From assembly GCF_001514065.1 (NCBI RefSeq), contig NZ_KQ948434.1, positions 230,900 to 294,899 of the forward strand: a stretch of DNA of 64,000 nucleotides. Direction: 5' to 3'. Below the pieces are notes generated by a model, which worked only from the letters and a program-made list of their open reading frames with translations, ran no database searches and was not told the origin of the DNA. Positions 26,343 to 38,517 of this stretch are shown here, in pieces; position 1 is the first letter of the stretch; the number at the start of each line of letters is the position of its first letter. The position numbers and the translations under genes were made by a program. This DNA comes from Streptomyces antibioticus (GTDB taxonomy: Bacteria > Actinomycetota > Actinomycetes > Streptomycetales > Streptomycetaceae).

Positions 26343-28554
26343 CCTCGTCCCGCTCCTTCTCGATGTCCCCCACAACGGCGTCCACCCTTTCATGAGCGGC
26401 CCTGCACTCGGGCGGCTCGATGCTGATGCGGGGCATGTTGCGGTCCAGCCAGCGCGGCAGCCACCAGTTGGCGCCGCCGAGCAGATGCATCAGGGCGGGG
26501 ACGAGGAGCGTACGCAGGACGAAGGCGTCCAGGGCGACCGCGGCGGCCAGCGCGATGCCGAACATGGCGATCACGCGGTCGCCGCTGAGGACGAAGGCGA
26601 GGAAGACCGAGATCATGATGACCGCGGCGGAGTTGATCACCCGGCTGGTCTCGGCGAGCCCGACCCGGACGGCCCGCCGGTTGTCGCCGGTCTCCAGCCA
26701 CTCCTCGTACATCCGGCTGACCAGGAACACCTGGTAGTCCATGGAGAGCCCGAACAGCACGGACACCATGATCACGGGAAGGACGGGCTCGATCGGCCCG
26801 GCCCGGCCCAGGCCGAGGAGCTCGCTCCCCCAGCCCCACTGGAAGATCGCGACGACCACGCCGAACGCGGCGGCCACGGCGGCGACGTTCATCGCGGCGG
26901 CCTTCAGCGGAATCCCGACGGACCGGAAGGCGAGCAGGAGCAGCAGACAGCCGAGCCCGATGACGACCCCGACGAACAGCGGCAGCTTGCCGACGATCAC
27001 CTCGGCGAAGTCGTCGTAGGAGGCCGTCACCCCGCCGACCTGGATGTCGAGGGCGGAGCCGGTCTCGGCGCGGGGCAGCACCTCGGTGCGCAGCCGGTCC
27101 ACGAGATCGCTGGTCTGCTGGGACTGCGGGGACGAGGTCGGGACGATCGTGAAGTACCCGGTGTCGCCGCCCGCGTTGTAGGTGACCGGCGTCACCGAGG
27201 CGACGCCCTCGGTGGTGCGGATGGTGGCGTCGAGGTTGTCGAGCAGCAGCTTGTCCTCGGCGCTGTCGACGTGCGTGACCAGGGTCAGCGGGCCGTTGAC
27301 GCCGGGTCCGAAGCCGTCGGCGAGGAGGTCGTAGGCCTGGCGGGTGGTCGACGAGGTGGGGTTGTTGCCCTGGTCGGAGGTACCGAGGCGAAGGCCCAGG
27401 GTGGGCAGGGCGAGGACGGTGATGACCACGAGGGCGATCGCGCCGAGCAGCTTGGGGTGCCGTTCGACGAAGGCCGACCAGCGGGCGGCGAGCCCGGTGG
27501 GCAGCTCGGGCTGGGGCCCGTGCTCGGTCAGGTGCCGCCGTTCGCGCCGGCTCAGGGCGCGCATGCCGATGAGGGACAGCAGGGCGGGCAGCAGGGTGAC
27601 GGAGGCGGCGACGGTCAGGACGACGGTCAGCGAGGCGGCGATCGCGACGCCGTTGAGGAAGCTCAGCCGGAGGATCAGCATCCCGAGCAGGGCGATGCAA
27701 ACGGTGGCACCCGCGAAGACGACGGCCCGCCCGGTGGTGGCGACGGCGTTCTGGATGGACTCGGTGACGTCCAGCCCGCGTTTCAGCCCGCGACGGTGCC
27801 GGGTGACGATGAACAGGGCGTAGTCGATGCCGACGCCGAGCCCGATCAGCATGCCGAGCATGGGTGCGAAGTCGGCGACGGTCATGGCGTGCCCGAGCAG
27901 CACGATCCCGGCGTAGGCGGTGCCGACGCTGACCAGGGCGGTCGCGATGGGCAGCAGCGAGGCGGCGAGCGAGCCGAAGGCGAGGAACAGCACGAGCGCG
28001 GCGACGACCACGCCGACGATCTCGGCGACATGCCCGCCCGAGGACTCGGTGAGCGCGATGGCGCTGCCGCCCAGCTCCACCTGGAGCCCGTCGGACTCGG
28101 CCCCTTCGGCCGTCTTCACGACGGCCTCGACCTGGGCCTTGTCGAGGTTCTCGGTCCGCTCACCGAAGGTGACGGTCGCGTACGCCGTACGGCCGTCGGA
28201 GCTGATCTGCGCGCTGCCCTGGCTGTCGTACGGGCCGACGACGGACGCCACTCCCGGCAGGTCGGCGATCTTGTCCAGGGTCTGCGTCATGGTCTGTTCG
28301 ACGGCGGCGGCGCGCACGGTGCCGGTGCCGGACGTGGTGTGCCAGACGACGGTGTCGCTGTCCCCGCCGAGCCGCGGGAACCCCTCCTGGAGCAGCTGGG
28401 TGGCGCGGCCCGACTCGGTGCCGGGGACCTCGTAGTCGTTCGAGTACGCGGAGCCGGTGAGCGCGGCGGCCGTGCTGACCCCGCCGAGGGCGAGGAGCCA
28501 CAGGAGGACGACGACGAGACGGCGTCGGACACACCAGCGCGCGAGGGCTGCCAC
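26320..28554 (-). CDS. MMPL/RND-family membrane transporter
   Basis: This 744-residue protein has two repeats of one membrane helix, a large periplasmic-side loop and five further helices: twelve helices in total. Motifs include GLGVGIDYALFIVTRHRRGL in the first half and FGLSMDYQVFLVSRMYEEWL in the second, with the paired Asp-Tyr residues used for proton coupling in RND proteins. MMPL proteins export lipids, pigments or drugs. GTG 28554 follows GGGAG. A divergent regulator is absent, but two inverted repeats sit upstream. Confidence 0.9.
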   Translation of the reverse strand: MAALARWCVRRRLVVVLLWLLALGGVSTAAALTGSAYSNDYEVPGTESGRATQLLQEGFPRLGGDSDTVVWHTTSGTGTVRAAAVEQTMTQTLDKIADLPGVASVVGPYDSQGSAQISSDGRTAYATVTFGERTENLDKAQVEAVVKTAEGAESDGLQVELGGSAIALTESSGGHVAEIVGVVVAALVLFLAFGSLAASLLPIATALVSVGTAYAGIVLLGHAMTVADFAPMLGMLIGLGVGIDYALFIVTRHRRGLKRGLDVTESIQNAVATTGRAVVFAGATVCIALLGMLILRLSFLNGVAIAASLTVVLTVAASVTLLPALLSLIGMRALSRRERRHLTEHGPQPELPTGLAARWSAFVERHPKLLGAIALVVITVLALPTLGLRLGTSDQGNNPTSSTTRQAYDLLADGFGPGVNGPLTLVTHVDSAEDKLLLDNLDATIRTTEGVASVTPVTYNAGGDTGYFTIVPTSSPQSQQTSDLVDRLRTEVLPRAETGSALDIQVGGVTASYDDFAEVIVGKLPLFVGVVIGLGCLLLLLAFRSVGIPLKAAAMNVAAVAAAFGVVVAIFQWGWGSELLGLGRAGPIEPVLPVIMVSVLFGLSMDYQVFLVSRMYEEWLETGDNRRAVRVGLAETSRVINSAAVIMISVFLAFVLSGDRVIAMFGIALAAAVALDAFVLRTLLVPALMHLLGGANWWLPRWLDRNMPRISIEPPECRAAHERVDAVVGDIEKERDEDVRDIAG

Positions 28555-28593
28555 GTTGCTGCTCCCAGGGGTGAATTGTGGATCTTTGACCGG

Positions 28594-28659
28594 GAACAGT
28601 CGTTCAGATGGTGAACAGCCCGCAAAGAACGCATGAGCAATGCAAGGACCACTCTTGCA
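28594..28659. promoter_or_regulatory. Inverted repeats upstream of the MMPL gene
   Basis: GAAC-AGTC-GTTC (28594-28605) overlaps GTTCA-GATGG-TGAAC (28602-28616), and a third repeat TGCAAG-N7-CTTGCA lies at 28641-28659. They sit 40-105 bp before the MMPL start, where an operator would be expected. No binding protein can be assigned, and some may be chance palindromes. Confidence 0.4.
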
Positions 28660-28746
28660 GGCAGAAATGATCGTTTATGCCATTCGTGGGTTTATTCACA
28701 GGAGTGGGAGGCAGATCACAGGACAGTAACGACCGCTCTGTCACCC

Positions 28747-29049
28747 TCAGTCGAACTGGTCGCCCCACGCCATCACCATCACGCCGGCGATCAGCAGCCA
28801 CAGCGCCCGCCGGGTGCGCCCCCGGGAGCCGAGGAGCGCCGCGAGCGCGCACACCACGGCTCCGAACGCGTAGGCGGCCGGCACCCGCGCGGGCGCGGCC
28901 CCGCTCAGCCGGAGGGCCGACGCCGCGAGGCCGGCGAGGGCCAGCAGCGCCCCGGTCCCGGACGCCGTCCAGCGGGCCCGCCGGGCGTCAAGGATCTGGT
29001 CGTCGTACTCCTCCTGTATGTCGGAGTCGGAATCCGGGTGCGCGTTCAT
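28747..29049 (-). CDS. Small hypothetical membrane protein
   Basis: This 100-residue protein starts MNAHPDSDSDIQEEYDDQIL, an acidic cytoplasmic segment, then has three or four hydrophobic segments separated by Arg-rich turns (DARRARW, SRGRTRRALW). No family is recognised. The ATG at 29049 is chosen because upstream in-frame starts fall in an unlikely leader. No clear ribosome site is visible, so expression could be leaderless. It is followed by 192 bp holding the MMPL control region. Confidence 0.65.
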   Translation of the reverse strand: MNAHPDSDSDIQEEYDDQILDARRARWTASGTGALLALAGLAASALRLSGAAPARVPAAYAFGAVVCALAALLGSRGRTRRALWLLIAGVMVMAWGDQFD

Positions 29050-29188
29050 GGCGGGCGAGCGTAGCGTGTCCGGCTGAGAATCCCCCGGGCTGTCCGCCCC
29101 TGGCCGAAGCAGGTGCATTGTTTGAGCGTCCGACCGAGCTCCGACGTATCCCCTTCCGTTCTTCCGGACTCAAGGAGCCCGTTCACCG

Positions 29189-29998
29189 ATGCCAGACATC
29201 ACCCCGACGACGAGGCCCTCGGATGAGGACCTCGCGCGGCTGCTGACCCACCCGCGCTACCCGCGCAGCAACGGCTACGACGTCCGCTGGGTCATCGAGA
29301 ACCAGATGGGCCCGAACGCGCTGTGGCTGCTGGAGTGGCTCGCGCCCGCGCTCGGCCTGGACACCCTGCGCCCCTGCGCCCGCGTCCTCGACCTCGGCTG
29401 CGGCCGGGCGATGACGTCGGTGTTCCTGGCCAGGGAGTACCACGCCCAGGTCACCGCGGCCGACCTGTGGGTCAAGCCGGACGAGAACGCGGCACGCATC
29501 GCCGAGGCCGGTTTCGCCGACCGGGTGCTGCCCGTGCACACCGAGGCGCACGACCTGCCGTTCGCCGAGGGCAGCTTCGACGCGATCGTGAGCATCGACG
29601 CCTACCAGTACTTCGGTACGAACGACCTGTATCTGCCCACCCTGACCCGGCTGTTGAAGCCGGGCGGGAAGATCGGGATCGTCGTACCGGCACTGCGCGA
29701 GGAGATCGACGGCGTGGAGCCGCCGGAGCACCTCGCGCAGTGGTGGGAGCCGGACTTCTGGTGCTTCCACACCGCCGACTGGTGGCGCCGCCACTGGACC
29801 CGCAGCGGAGCCGTAGAGGTCGAGACGGCCGACTGGCTCGACGACGGCTGGCAGGACTGGCTGTTGTGGGTCGACGTGGTCGCCGAGGAGAGCCCTCAGG
29901 AGTTCCACCGCACGATGGCCCGCTGGGTGCGCGACATGGTGCGCGCCGACGAGGGCCGGACGTTCGGGTTCGTACGACTCGTGGGACGCCGTAAGTAG
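29189..29998 (+). CDS. Class I SAM-dependent methyltransferase
   Basis: This 269-residue protein has motif I VLDLGCGRAMTS near residue 66, motif II region VTAADLWVK near 88, and the Methyltransf_11-type IVSIDAYQYFG and LLKPGGKIGIVVPAL motifs. The C-terminal part is Trp-rich (H-T-A-D-W-W-R-R-H-W). The substrate is unknown; the Trp-rich end resembles cyclopropane or small-molecule methyltransferases. It stands alone, with a 36-bp perfect palindrome after its stop. Confidence 0.86.
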   Translation: MPDITPTTRPSDEDLARLLTHPRYPRSNGYDVRWVIENQMGPNALWLLEWLAPALGLDTLRPCARVLDLGCGRAMTSVFLAREYHAQVTAADLWVKPDENAARIAEAGFADRVLPVHTEAHDLPFAEGSFDAIVSIDAYQYFGTNDLYLPTLTRLLKPGGKIGIVVPALREEIDGVEPPEHLAQWWEPDFWCFHTADWWRRHWTRSGAVEVETADWLDDGWQDWLLWVDVVAEESPQEFHRTMARWVRDMVRADEGRTFGFVRLVGRRK

Positions 29999-30000
29999 CC

Positions 30001-30036
30001 GTACGGCCCCGGAGGACATGTCCTCCGGGGCCGTAC
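30001..30036. terminator. Perfect 36-bp palindrome, bidirectional terminator
   Basis: Bases 30001-30018 are exactly complementary to 30019-30036 (arms begin GTACGGCCCCGGAGGACA). It lies 2 bp after the methyltransferase stop and 13 bp before the gatB stop of the converging transcript, so it can end both. Confidence 0.85.
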
Positions 30037-30049
30037 TCGGCGCTTGGGC

Positions 30050-31564
30050 TCAGCCCTCGCTGACGCCCAGCTTCTCCAGGATCAGTTCCTTCACGCGGGC
30101 CGCGTCGGCCTGACCGCGGGTCGCCTTCATGACCGCGCCGACCAGGGCGCCGGCAGCGGCCACCTTGCCGGAGCGGATCTTGTCGGCGATGCCCGGGTTG
30201 CCGGCGATGGCCTCGTCGACGGCGGTGCCGAGGGCACCCTCGTCGGAGACGACCTTCAGACCGCGCTTCTCGACGACCTCGTCCGGGGTGCCTTCGCCCG
30301 CGAGGACGCCCTCGATGACCTGACGGGCCAGCTTGTCGTTCAGGTCGCCCTTCGAGACCAGCTCGGAGACGCGGGCGACCTGCACCGGCGTGATGGCCAG
30401 CTCGTCCAGCGACGTGCCGGACTCGTTGGCGCTGCGCGCCAGTTCACCCATCCACCACTTACGGGCGGAGGCCGCGTCGGCACCGGCGTCGATCGTGGCG
30501 ACGATCGGGTCCAGCGCACCGGCGTTGAGGATCGCCTGCATGTCGGTGGCGGAGATGCCCCACTCGGCGAGCAGCCGGTTGCGGCGGGCCAGCGGCAGCT
30601 CGGGCAGACCGGCGCGGATCTCCTCGACCCACTCACGCGAGGGGGCGACGGGGACCAGGTCCGGCTCCGGGAAGTACCGGTAGTCCTCGGCCTCTTCCTT
30701 CACACGGCCTGAGGTCGTGGACCCCGTGTCCTCGTGGAAGTGCCGGGTCTCCTGGATGATCGTGCCGCCGGACGAGAGAACGGCCGCGTGCCGCTGGATC
30801 TCGAACCGGGCCGCACGCTCCACGGAACGCAGCGAGTTGACGTTCTTGGTCTCCGAACGGGTGCCGAACTTCTCGGTGCCGTGCGGGCGCAGCGACAGGT
30901 TCACGTCGCAGCGCATCTGGCCCATCTCCATGCGGGCCTCGGAGACGCCGAGCGCCTTGATGACCTCGCGCAGCTCACGGACGTACGCCTTGGCGACCTC
31001 GGGAGCGCGCTCTCCGGCGCCCTCGATCGGCTTGGTGACGATCTCGATGAGCGGGATGCCGGCGCGGTTGTAGTCCAGGAGCGAGTGCGAGGCGCCGTGG
31101 ATACGGCCCGTCGCGCCGCCCACGTGGGTCGACTTGCCGGTGTCCTCCTCCATGTGGGCGCGCTCGATCTCCACACGGAAGGTCTCGCCGTCCTCCAACT
31201 GCACGTCGAGGAAGCCGTTGAAGGCGATCGGCTCGTCGTACTGGGAGGTCTGGAAGTTCTTCGGCATGTCCGGATAGAAGTAGTTCTTCCGGGCGAAGCG
31301 GCACCACTCGGCGATCTCGCAGTTCAGCGCGAGACCGATCTTGATCGCCGACTCGACGCCGGTCGCGTTGACGACCGGGAGCGCGCCGGGCAGGCCGAGG
31401 CAGACGGGGCAGGTCTGCGTGTTGGCGTCCTGACCGAGTTCGGTCGAACAGCCGCAGAACATCTTGGTCTTGGTGCCGAGTTCGACATGGACCTCAAGGC
31501 CCATGACGGGGTCGTACGACGCGAGTGCGTCCTCGTACGACACCAGGTCGGTCGTGGTGGTCAC
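30050..31564 (-). CDS. gatB: Asp-tRNA(Asn)/Glu-tRNA(Gln) amidotransferase subunit B
   Basis: This 504-residue subunit binds tRNA and activates the mischarged Glu or Asp carboxyl with ATP before amidation. It starts with GTG behind GAGGGAAG. The conserved opening [12 protein letters not shown], the zinc-site cysteines (CGC and CPVC), the segment [11 protein letters not shown] and the C-terminal GatB_Yqey domain are all present, and the length is typical. It is the last gene of the gatC-gatA-gatB operon. Streptomyces lacks GlnRS, so this enzyme makes Gln-tRNA. Confidence 0.96.
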   Translation of the reverse strand: MTTTTDLVSYEDALASYDPVMGLEVHVELGTKTKMFCGCSTELGQDANTQTCPVCLGLPGALPVVNATGVESAIKIGLALNCEIAEWCRFARKNYFYPDMPKNFQTSQYDEPIAFNGFLDVQLEDGETFRVEIERAHMEEDTGKSTHVGGATGRIHGASHSLLDYNRAGIPLIEIVTKPIEGAGERAPEVAKAYVRELREVIKALGVSEARMEMGQMRCDVNLSLRPHGTEKFGTRSETKNVNSLRSVERAARFEIQRHAAVLSSGGTIIQETRHFHEDTGSTTSGRVKEEAEDYRYFPEPDLVPVAPSREWVEEIRAGLPELPLARRNRLLAEWGISATDMQAILNAGALDPIVATIDAGADAASARKWWMGELARSANESGTSLDELAITPVQVARVSELVSKGDLNDKLARQVIEGVLAGEGTPDEVVEKRGLKVVSDEGALGTAVDEAIAGNPGIADKIRSGKVAAAGALVGAVMKATRGQADAARVKELILEKLGVSEG

Positions 31565-31579
31565 GGTGAAACTTCCCTC

Positions 31580-31819
31580 TCAGCCCAGCAGGACGTCGTC
31601 GTCGCCCAGCCGCTTCAGCTCGCGGTACAGGATGGCGAGGCCGGTGACGATCGCGACCGCGGAGACGGTGGCGTCGATCAGCCGGAGCGTGTCCTGCTCG
31701 GTGCGGGCCTTCTTGATCTGCTTGGCGACACCCAACGCGCCGAACGCGGTGGTGGCCATCGACAGGTACGTACCGGACTTGGACTTCTTGAAGTCCTTGG
31801 CCTTGGTCAGCTTGCTCAC
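31580..31819 (-). CDS. Small conserved membrane protein between gatA and gatB
   Basis: This 79-residue protein has a Lys-rich start ([16 protein letters not shown]), one clear membrane segment (about 43-62, [20 protein letters not shown]) and possibly a second amphipathic helix before it. GTG 31819 overlaps the gatA stop (GTGA) with GAGGAGG 10 bases upstream, so it is translationally coupled. Its place in the gat operon is seen in other streptomycetes as far as I recall. No function is known; the protein has no amidotransferase feature. Confidence 0.8.
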   Translation of the reverse strand: MSKLTKAKDFKKSKSGTYLSMATTAFGALGVAKQIKKARTEQDTLRLIDATVSAVAIVTGLAILYRELKRLGDDDVLLG

Positions 31820-33318
31820 AGCGACGGTGCCTCCTCGAGAAGCGGGTGCCCCCACTTTTCCACGAAGGCGGCCTCGACGGCGGCGCCGACCTTGTACAGC
31901 CGGTCGTCCTTCAGCGCCGGGGCGATGATCTGGAGGCCCACCGGGAGGTTGTCCTCGGGCGCCAGACCGCACGGCAGCGACATCGCCGCGTTGCCCGCGA
32001 GGTTCGTCGGGATGGTGCACAGGTCGGCCAGGTACATCGCCATCGGGTCGTCGGCGCGCTCGCCGATCGGGAAGGCGGTGGTGGGCGTCGTCGGCGAGAC
32101 GATGACGTCGACCTGCTCGAAGGCCTTCTCGAAGTCGCGCGTGATGAGCGTGCGGACCTTCTGGGCGGAGCCGTAGTAGGCGTCGTAGTAGCCGCTGCTC
32201 AGCGCGTACGTGCCGAGCATGATGCGGCGCTTCACCTCGGGGCCGAAGCCCGCCTCACGGGTGAGGGAGGTGACCTCCTCGGCGGAGTGCGTGCCGTCGT
32301 CGCCGACCCGCAGGCCGTAGCGCAGGCCGTCGAAGCGGGCGAGGTTGCTCGAACACTCGGAGGGCGCGATGAGGTAGTACGCCGACAGGGCCAGGTCGAA
32401 GGACGGGCAGTCCAGCTCGACGATCTCGGCGCCCAGCTCCTTGAGGAGGGCGACGGACTCGTCGAAGCGCTGGATGACACCGGCCTGGTACCCCTCGCCG
32501 CGGAACTGCTTCACGACGCCGACGCGCATGCCCTCGACGCTGCCGTTGCGGGCGGCCTCGACGACCGGCGGGACCGGGGCGTCGATGGACGTGGAGTCCA
32601 GCGGGTCGTGGCCGGCGATGACCTCGTGCAGCAGCGCCGCGTCCAGGACCGTACGGGCACAGGGCCCGCCCTGGTCCAGCGAGCTGGAGAAGGCGACCAT
32701 GCCGTAGCGGGAGACCGCGCCGTACGTCGGCTTGACGCCGACCGTGCCGGTGACGGCGGCCGGCTGGCGGATGGAACCGCCGGTGTCGGTGCCGATGGCG
32801 AGGGGCGCCATGTGCGCGGCGAGCGCGGCGGAGGAACCGCCGCCGGAGCCGCCGGGGATGCGGGTGAGGTCCCACGGGTTGCCGGTCGGCCCGTACGCGC
32901 TGTTCTCCGTCGACGACCCCATGGCGAACTCGTCCATGTTGGTCTTGCCGAGGATGACGACGTCGGCGGCCTTGAGCCGCTTGGTGAGGGTCGCGTCGTA
33001 CGGCGGGATCCAGCCTTCGAGGATCTTGGAGCCGACGGTCGTCGGGATGCCCTCGGTGGTGAAGATGTCCTTCAGTGCGAGGGGCACACCGGCGAGCGGC
33101 CCGAGCTTCTCGCCCTTGGCCCGCTTCTCGTCGACGGCACGGGCCTGCGCCAGCGCACCCTCGCGGTCGACGTGCAGGAAGGCGTGCACCTTCTCGTCGA
33201 CGGCCTCGATGCGGGCGAGGTGGGCCTCGGCGACCTGGACCGCGGTGAGCTCGCCGGAGGCGATCTTCGCGGCGGTCTCGGCGGCGGTCAGCTTGATGAT
33301 GTTGACGTTGTCCGTCAT
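31816..33318 (-). CDS. gatA: Glu-tRNA(Gln)/Asp-tRNA(Asn) amidotransferase subunit A
   Basis: This 500-residue amidase-signature subunit releases ammonia from glutamine for the amidation. The Ser-cisSer-Lys triad is in place: Lys in PLALKDIF near residue 79 and the two serines in the [13 protein letters not shown] stretch near 155. Conserved [20 protein letters not shown] precedes it. ATG 33318 lies 5 bp after the gatC stop with GGAGGA upstream. Confidence 0.97.
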   Translation of the reverse strand: MTDNVNIIKLTAAETAAKIASGELTAVQVAEAHLARIEAVDEKVHAFLHVDREGALAQARAVDEKRAKGEKLGPLAGVPLALKDIFTTEGIPTTVGSKILEGWIPPYDATLTKRLKAADVVILGKTNMDEFAMGSSTENSAYGPTGNPWDLTRIPGGSGGGSSAALAAHMAPLAIGTDTGGSIRQPAAVTGTVGVKPTYGAVSRYGMVAFSSSLDQGGPCARTVLDAALLHEVIAGHDPLDSTSIDAPVPPVVEAARNGSVEGMRVGVVKQFRGEGYQAGVIQRFDESVALLKELGAEIVELDCPSFDLALSAYYLIAPSECSSNLARFDGLRYGLRVGDDGTHSAEEVTSLTREAGFGPEVKRRIMLGTYALSSGYYDAYYGSAQKVRTLITRDFEKAFEQVDVIVSPTTPTTAFPIGERADDPMAMYLADLCTIPTNLAGNAAMSLPCGLAPEDNLPVGLQIIAPALKDDRLYKVGAAVEAAFVEKWGHPLLEEAPSL

Positions 33319-33323
33319 GGCGA

Positions 33324-33620
33324 TTAGTCCTCCCCCAGGATCTGCGGCACCTTGAAACGCTGCTGCTCCTGGGCCGGGGCGCCGGAGAGCGCCTGCTCGG
33401 GGGTGAGCGACGGACGGACCTCGTCCGCCCGCATGACGTTCGTCAGCGGGAGCGGGTGCGAGGTCGGCGGTACGTCTTGGTCGGCGACCTCACTGACGCG
33501 TGCGACCGCGCCGATGATGTCGTCCAGCTGTCCCGCGAAGTGCTCGAGCTCTTCGGGCTTCAGCTCCAGACGCGCCAGCCGGGCGAGGTGGGCGACCTCC
33601 TCGCGCGTGATGCCAGGCAT
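33324..33620 (-). CDS. gatC: Amidotransferase subunit C
   Basis: This 98-residue protein stabilises the GatA-GatB interface. It starts [20 protein letters not shown] and has the typical F-A-x-Q-L-D-D-I helix and Pro-rich middle ([14 protein letters not shown]-x-D). It is the first gene of the operon, with about 170 bp upstream that must hold the promoter; a possible -10 TAGGAT lies at 33661-33666. Confidence 0.95.
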   Translation of the reverse strand: MPGITREEVAHLARLARLELKPEELEHFAGQLDDIIGAVARVSEVADQDVPPTSHPLPLTNVMRADEVRPSLTPEQALSGAPAQEQQRFKVPQILGED

Positions 33621-33789
33621 GCAGCGATCCTCTGGGGTGAGTGTGTGTGGTTTGGGGCCAATCCTAGGGGGCAGGCGGCTCGGGCCGTTAAACGGTTTGC
33701 CCGGCCGCGGCCGCCGACGGCGCTTCCGCCCCACAGGGGCCACCCGCACCCGACCACGAAACCCGCTGGGGTACTGCCGGTGGGACCGG

Positions 33790-36039
33790 CTACTCGGCGG
33801 CCGGCAAGGCCGCGCGAGGCCGCTGCCAGCCCCGCGATCCCCGCGCCCGCAGCCACGCCGTCGTCTCCTCCGGCGGCATCGCCGCCGCGACCAGCCAGCC
33901 CTGTACGGCGTCGCAGCCCAGGTCGCGCAGGCGTTCCCAGGTCTCGTCGTCCTCGACGCCCTCGGCGACGACCAGCAGGCCGAGGGAATGGGCGAGGTCG
34001 ACCGTGCAGCGGACGATCTCGGCGTCCTCGGTGTCGATGGCGAGGCGGGCCACGAACGAGCGGTCGATCTTCAGTTCGCTGACGGGGAGGCGACGCAGGT
34101 GCACCAGGGACGAGTAGCCGGTGCCGAAGTCGTCCAGGGACATCTTCACGCCGTGGCCGGTCAGCCCGGCGAGGGTGTCGGCGGCGCGCTGCGGGTCCTC
34201 CAGCAGCACGTGTTCCGTTATCTCCAGCTGGAGGGAGCCGGCGGGGACGCCGTGCCGGGCCAGCCGGGCGGCGACCGAGCCCGCGAAGCCGGGGGTGTGG
34301 ACGTCACGCGGGGAGACGTTCACCGCGACCGGGACGTACAGCCCCTGCGCGCGCCACTCGGCGACCTGGGCGAGCGCGGTGTCGAGGACGTACTCGGTGA
34401 GGTGGGGCATCAGCCCGGAGGACTCGGCGATGGCGATGAACTCGTCCGGCGGCACCTTCCCGCGCTCCGGGTGCACCCAGCGGACCAGGGCCTCCAGGCC
34501 CGCCACCTGTCCGTCGAAGCGGACCTTGGGCTGGTAGTGCAGCTCGACCTCGTGCGCGTCGAGGGCGCGGCGCAGGTCGCCGAGGAGCCCGAGCCGGTCC
34601 GGGGTGTTCGAGTCCCGTTTCGACTCGTAGACCTCGACGCCCGTACGGTCCCGCTTCGCCTGGTACATCGCCACGTCCGCCCGGCGCAGCAGCCCCTCGG
34701 CGTCGAGGGCGTGGTCGGGGAAGACGGCGACTCCGGCGCTGGCCTCCAGGACGAGGGTGAGGCCGTCGAGGTCGAGCGGGGAGCTGAGGGCCGAGACGAG
34801 ATTGCGGGCGACTCGGGTCGCGGACGTCGTGGAGTCGGCGACCGGCAGTAAGACGGCGAACTCGTCGCCGCCGAGCCGCGCGGCCTCCGCCCCGCGCGGC
34901 AGGGCCTGTTGCAGCCGGTCCGCTATCTGCAGGAGCAGCCGGTCTCCGGCGAGATGGCCGAGCGTGTCGTTGACCGACCGGAAGCGGTCGAGGTCTATGA
35001 GCATCAGGGCCGAGCGGGCGCCGATGCGTTCGGCGTCGTCCAGGGCGGTCCAGATGCGTTCGAGGAGCCACTGGCGGTTGGGCAACCCGGTCAGCGGGTC
35101 GCGCAGCTGCTCCTCCGCCCGGGCCCGGGCCATCCACAGGGTGGAGTCGAGGGCTATGAGCGGGATGGCGAAGAGCGGCAGCAACAGCGGCTTGGCCTCG
35201 GCGACCACGCAGACCAGCGGGGCGATGCCGAGCAGCGCGACCGCGACCAGGCCCTGTCTGACCAGGGCGGTGCGGGCGACGGTGGGCAGTCCGCCGGTGC
35301 GCGGGGCGTGCAGGTACCACAGCAGGGTGCGGGTGACCGCGAGATAAGCCGCCGCGACGAGGACGATCTCGGGGACCGTGTAGAGGGTCCAGGTGTCGGG
35401 GTTCCAGGGGGCCTCGACGCTCGGTACGCGGCCGAAGGCGGCCAGGATCAGTGCGCCGCCGGCGATGCCGAGGATGTCCACCGCGCCGTGCAGGACGCCC
35501 TGCCGCCAGCGGTGGCGCCTGGCTATGCCGACCAGGACGACGACGGTGAGGCTGACCATGCCGGCCGGGACCCAGCCGTAGAGCATCAGGACGGCGAGGG
35601 TGAGGGCGGCGCCGGAGCCGGTGCCGCCCCACCAGCGGGCGCGGCCGAGCGCGACGAGGTGGCCGACGATGACGCCGGTGAGCACGGCGAGGGCCCAGCC
35701 GACGGTGCCGGACGGAAAGAGGGCGTGGCTTCCGGTGAACGCCCGGTAGAAGCCCGCCCCCAGCACGAACCCGGCCGCCGCGACGACCGCCGCGGGCAGT
35801 GCGGGCCAGGACAGATGCCGCTCGTGCTCGGCCCCGGGCAGTCCGTGGGTGTGGTCGGCGGTGAGCGGTACGGTGCGGTCGTCCACGGCGGTGTACGGTC
35901 CGGCCGGCAGGGCGGGGCCGGTGACCCGCGCCTCGTCCCGCGGCCGCTCCGCGGTGCCCGGTGCCCGACGGCTCCCCCGCCATGCGCCGGCCAGCCGGCG
36001 CAGCCGTGAGTACGGGGCGGCGCTCTCGGTCGGTTCCAT
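33790..36039 (-). CDS. rmdB: Membrane GGDEF-EAL protein, RmdB-like c-di-GMP phosphodiesterase
   Basis: This 749-residue protein has about nine membrane helices (60-300), a GGDEF domain ([10 protein letters not shown] near 390) and an EAL domain with intact signature ([10 protein letters not shown] near 516), [10 protein letters not shown] and V-A-E-G-V-E. Both domains look catalytically competent by signature. Position beside ligA and the domain order match RmdB of S. coelicolor, reported as a c-di-GMP phosphodiesterase affecting development; the symbol rests on that memory. ATG 36039 follows AGAGGG. It differs from the other GGDEF-EAL protein in this window, which has a PAS domain and a degenerate EAL. 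Confidence 0.9.
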   Translation of the reverse strand: MEPTESAAPYSRLRRLAGAWRGSRRAPGTAERPRDEARVTGPALPAGPYTAVDDRTVPLTADHTHGLPGAEHERHLSWPALPAAVVAAAGFVLGAGFYRAFTGSHALFPSGTVGWALAVLTGVIVGHLVALGRARWWGGTGSGAALTLAVLMLYGWVPAGMVSLTVVVLVGIARRHRWRQGVLHGAVDILGIAGGALILAAFGRVPSVEAPWNPDTWTLYTVPEIVLVAAAYLAVTRTLLWYLHAPRTGGLPTVARTALVRQGLVAVALLGIAPLVCVVAEAKPLLLPLFAIPLIALDSTLWMARARAEEQLRDPLTGLPNRQWLLERIWTALDDAERIGARSALMLIDLDRFRSVNDTLGHLAGDRLLLQIADRLQQALPRGAEAARLGGDEFAVLLPVADSTTSATRVARNLVSALSSPLDLDGLTLVLEASAGVAVFPDHALDAEGLLRRADVAMYQAKRDRTGVEVYESKRDSNTPDRLGLLGDLRRALDAHEVELHYQPKVRFDGQVAGLEALVRWVHPERGKVPPDEFIAIAESSGLMPHLTEYVLDTALAQVAEWRAQGLYVPVAVNVSPRDVHTPGFAGSVAARLARHGVPAGSLQLEITEHVLLEDPQRAADTLAGLTGHGVKMSLDDFGTGYSSLVHLRRLPVSELKIDRSFVARLAIDTEDAEIVRCTVDLAHSLGLLVVAEGVEDDETWERLRDLGCDAVQGWLVAAAMPPEETTAWLRARGSRGWQRPRAALPAAE

Positions 36040-36126
36040 TCCCGTCCCTCTCACAGCCGGCGGTGCCCACGCCACGCGGCCCGTTGCCCGACAAACCCTC
36101 TACGGCGCCGCGTTGGAAAACCCTTT

Positions 36127-36149
36127 CCCGTCCTCCTGAGGAGCACGGG
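36127..36149 (-). terminator. Possible terminator between ligA and the GGDEF-EAL gene
   Basis: CCCGT-C-CTCC-TGA-GGAG-C-ACGGG folds into a short hairpin in the 270-bp gap (36040-36309). It is 160 bp past the ligA stop and 88 bp before the next gene, so it may end ligA read-through or lie in the 5' leader of the next message. Nothing else is recognised in the gap. Confidence 0.35.
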
Positions 36150-36309
36150 GTTGCCCCAACCGCAGCTGGGCACGGCAGGCGCACATCTCAACAGTAGGCC
36201 GCAGAAGGCTTCCACGGGCAGCGGTCGTCGACGGTTGCCCGAATGCGCCCCGGCCACCCGTATGCATCTGGTATGCGCCGATCGGGTGGCCTTCAACCGC
36301 TGCTCCGCC

Positions 36310-38517
<2,208 letters not shown>

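Noticed and set aside
26230-28614. A 794-codon acidic plus-strand frame opposite the MMPL gene
   Set aside because: It mirrors the transporter and has biased Gly/Asp/Gln composition without domains.
36051-36296. An 81-codon minus-strand frame between ligA and the GGDEF-EAL gene
   Set aside because: It is Arg-rich with no ribosome site or conservation signal, and overlaps the likely promoter.
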